The notes beneath the pieces are model-generated. The model was not told the origin of the DNA. It saw only the letters and a list, made by a program, of their open reading frames with translations, and searched no databases. A program made the position numbers and the translations under genes. From Clostridium sp. (GTDB lineage: Bacteria; Cyanobacteriota; Vampirovibrionia; Gastranaerophilales; Gastranaerophilaceae): a DNA stretch of 23,228 nt. Each line of letters begins with the position of its first letter. Positions within the stretch are counted from its first letter, which is position 1. The stretch lies in the NCBI GenBank assembly GCA_018362895.1, contig JAHALR010000016.1:1-23228 (forward strand). Direction: 5' to 3'. Positions 23,143-23,228 of this stretch are shown piece after piece.

Positions 23143-23228
23143 ATGGGTTTAGCATCATCACAAGCAAGATTGTTACTCTTAACAGCAAGAAAATCAGATT
23201 TGGAATTCAGAGCACAACAAATCACTAA
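23143..23228 (+). CDS. partial: second member of the MGLxxSQxRLL family
   Basis: Only the first 28 codons are inside the window. AAAGGA lies about 8 bases before the ATG. The start MGLASSQARLLLLTARKSDL is followed by EFRAQQIT; 18 of 28 positions match the gene at 9695-10369, and most differences are conservative (S/A, G/A, Y/F, N/D). No function known. The match over the very N-terminus shows a conserved leader-like segment. Confidence 0.85.
   Translation, partial: MGLASSQARLLLLTARKSDLEFRAQQIT

Noticed and set aside
1..23228. tRNA, rRNA, CRISPR, insertion sequence or prophage
   Set aside because: No cloverleaf-like intergenic segment, spaced repeats, transposase or integrase frame was found; most intergenic gaps are under 250 bases.

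Overview
The window reads as chromosome from a low-GC (AT-rich by eye, not computed) Gram-negative-type bacterium. The best guess is a gut member of the Vampirovibrionia/Melainabacteria (Gastranaerophilales), the non-photosynthetic relatives of Cyanobacteria. This rests on gene content and on a recurring hypothetical family starting MGLxxSQxRLLxLTARK that I associate with that group from memory. It is an inference, not a search result.

Layout. (1) 2-3307, minus strand: head of the S10 ribosomal protein cluster, rpsJ-rplC-rplD-rplW-rplB-rpsS, continuing past the left edge. (2) 3540-7398, plus: a CHASE2 membrane protein with a cyclase domain whose catalytic residues are largely replaced, overlapping an NFACT/RqcH-type ribosome rescue gene. 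(3) 7395-10369: a FlaG-like acidic protein (minus), a stand-alone MshEN-like protein plus an AnsA/ReAV-type asparaginase (plus), and a coiled-coil protein of the MGLSASQ family (minus). (4) 10554-12891, plus: gatA and an exported TPR/NHL protein, ended by a clear bidirectional terminator. (5) 12941-17305, minus: a PAS histidine kinase lacking its phospho-acceptor His, an orphan MalK/UgpC-type ABC ATPase, and NIF-type nifU-nifS. (6) 17528-20019, plus: tyrA-type dehydrogenase, a STAS-like small protein and a glycosyltransferase. (7) 20021-22933, minus: lysA-cdaA-KDPG-aldolase-like operon. (8) From 23143, plus: the start of a second MGLxxSQ family gene cut by the window edge.

How the genes relate. 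Housekeeping functions (ribosome, Asp/Glu-tRNA amidation, Fe-S assembly, DAP/lysine, c-di-AMP synthesis) are interleaved with unusual signalling proteins. Two of these (the cyclase and the kinase) look catalytically altered at textbook residues, and two others (MshEN-like, STAS-like) are small candidate receptor/partner domains. Three convergent gene pairs meet with overlapping or near-touching stop codons and no visible terminator. No tRNA, rRNA, CRISPR array, transposase or phage gene was seen.
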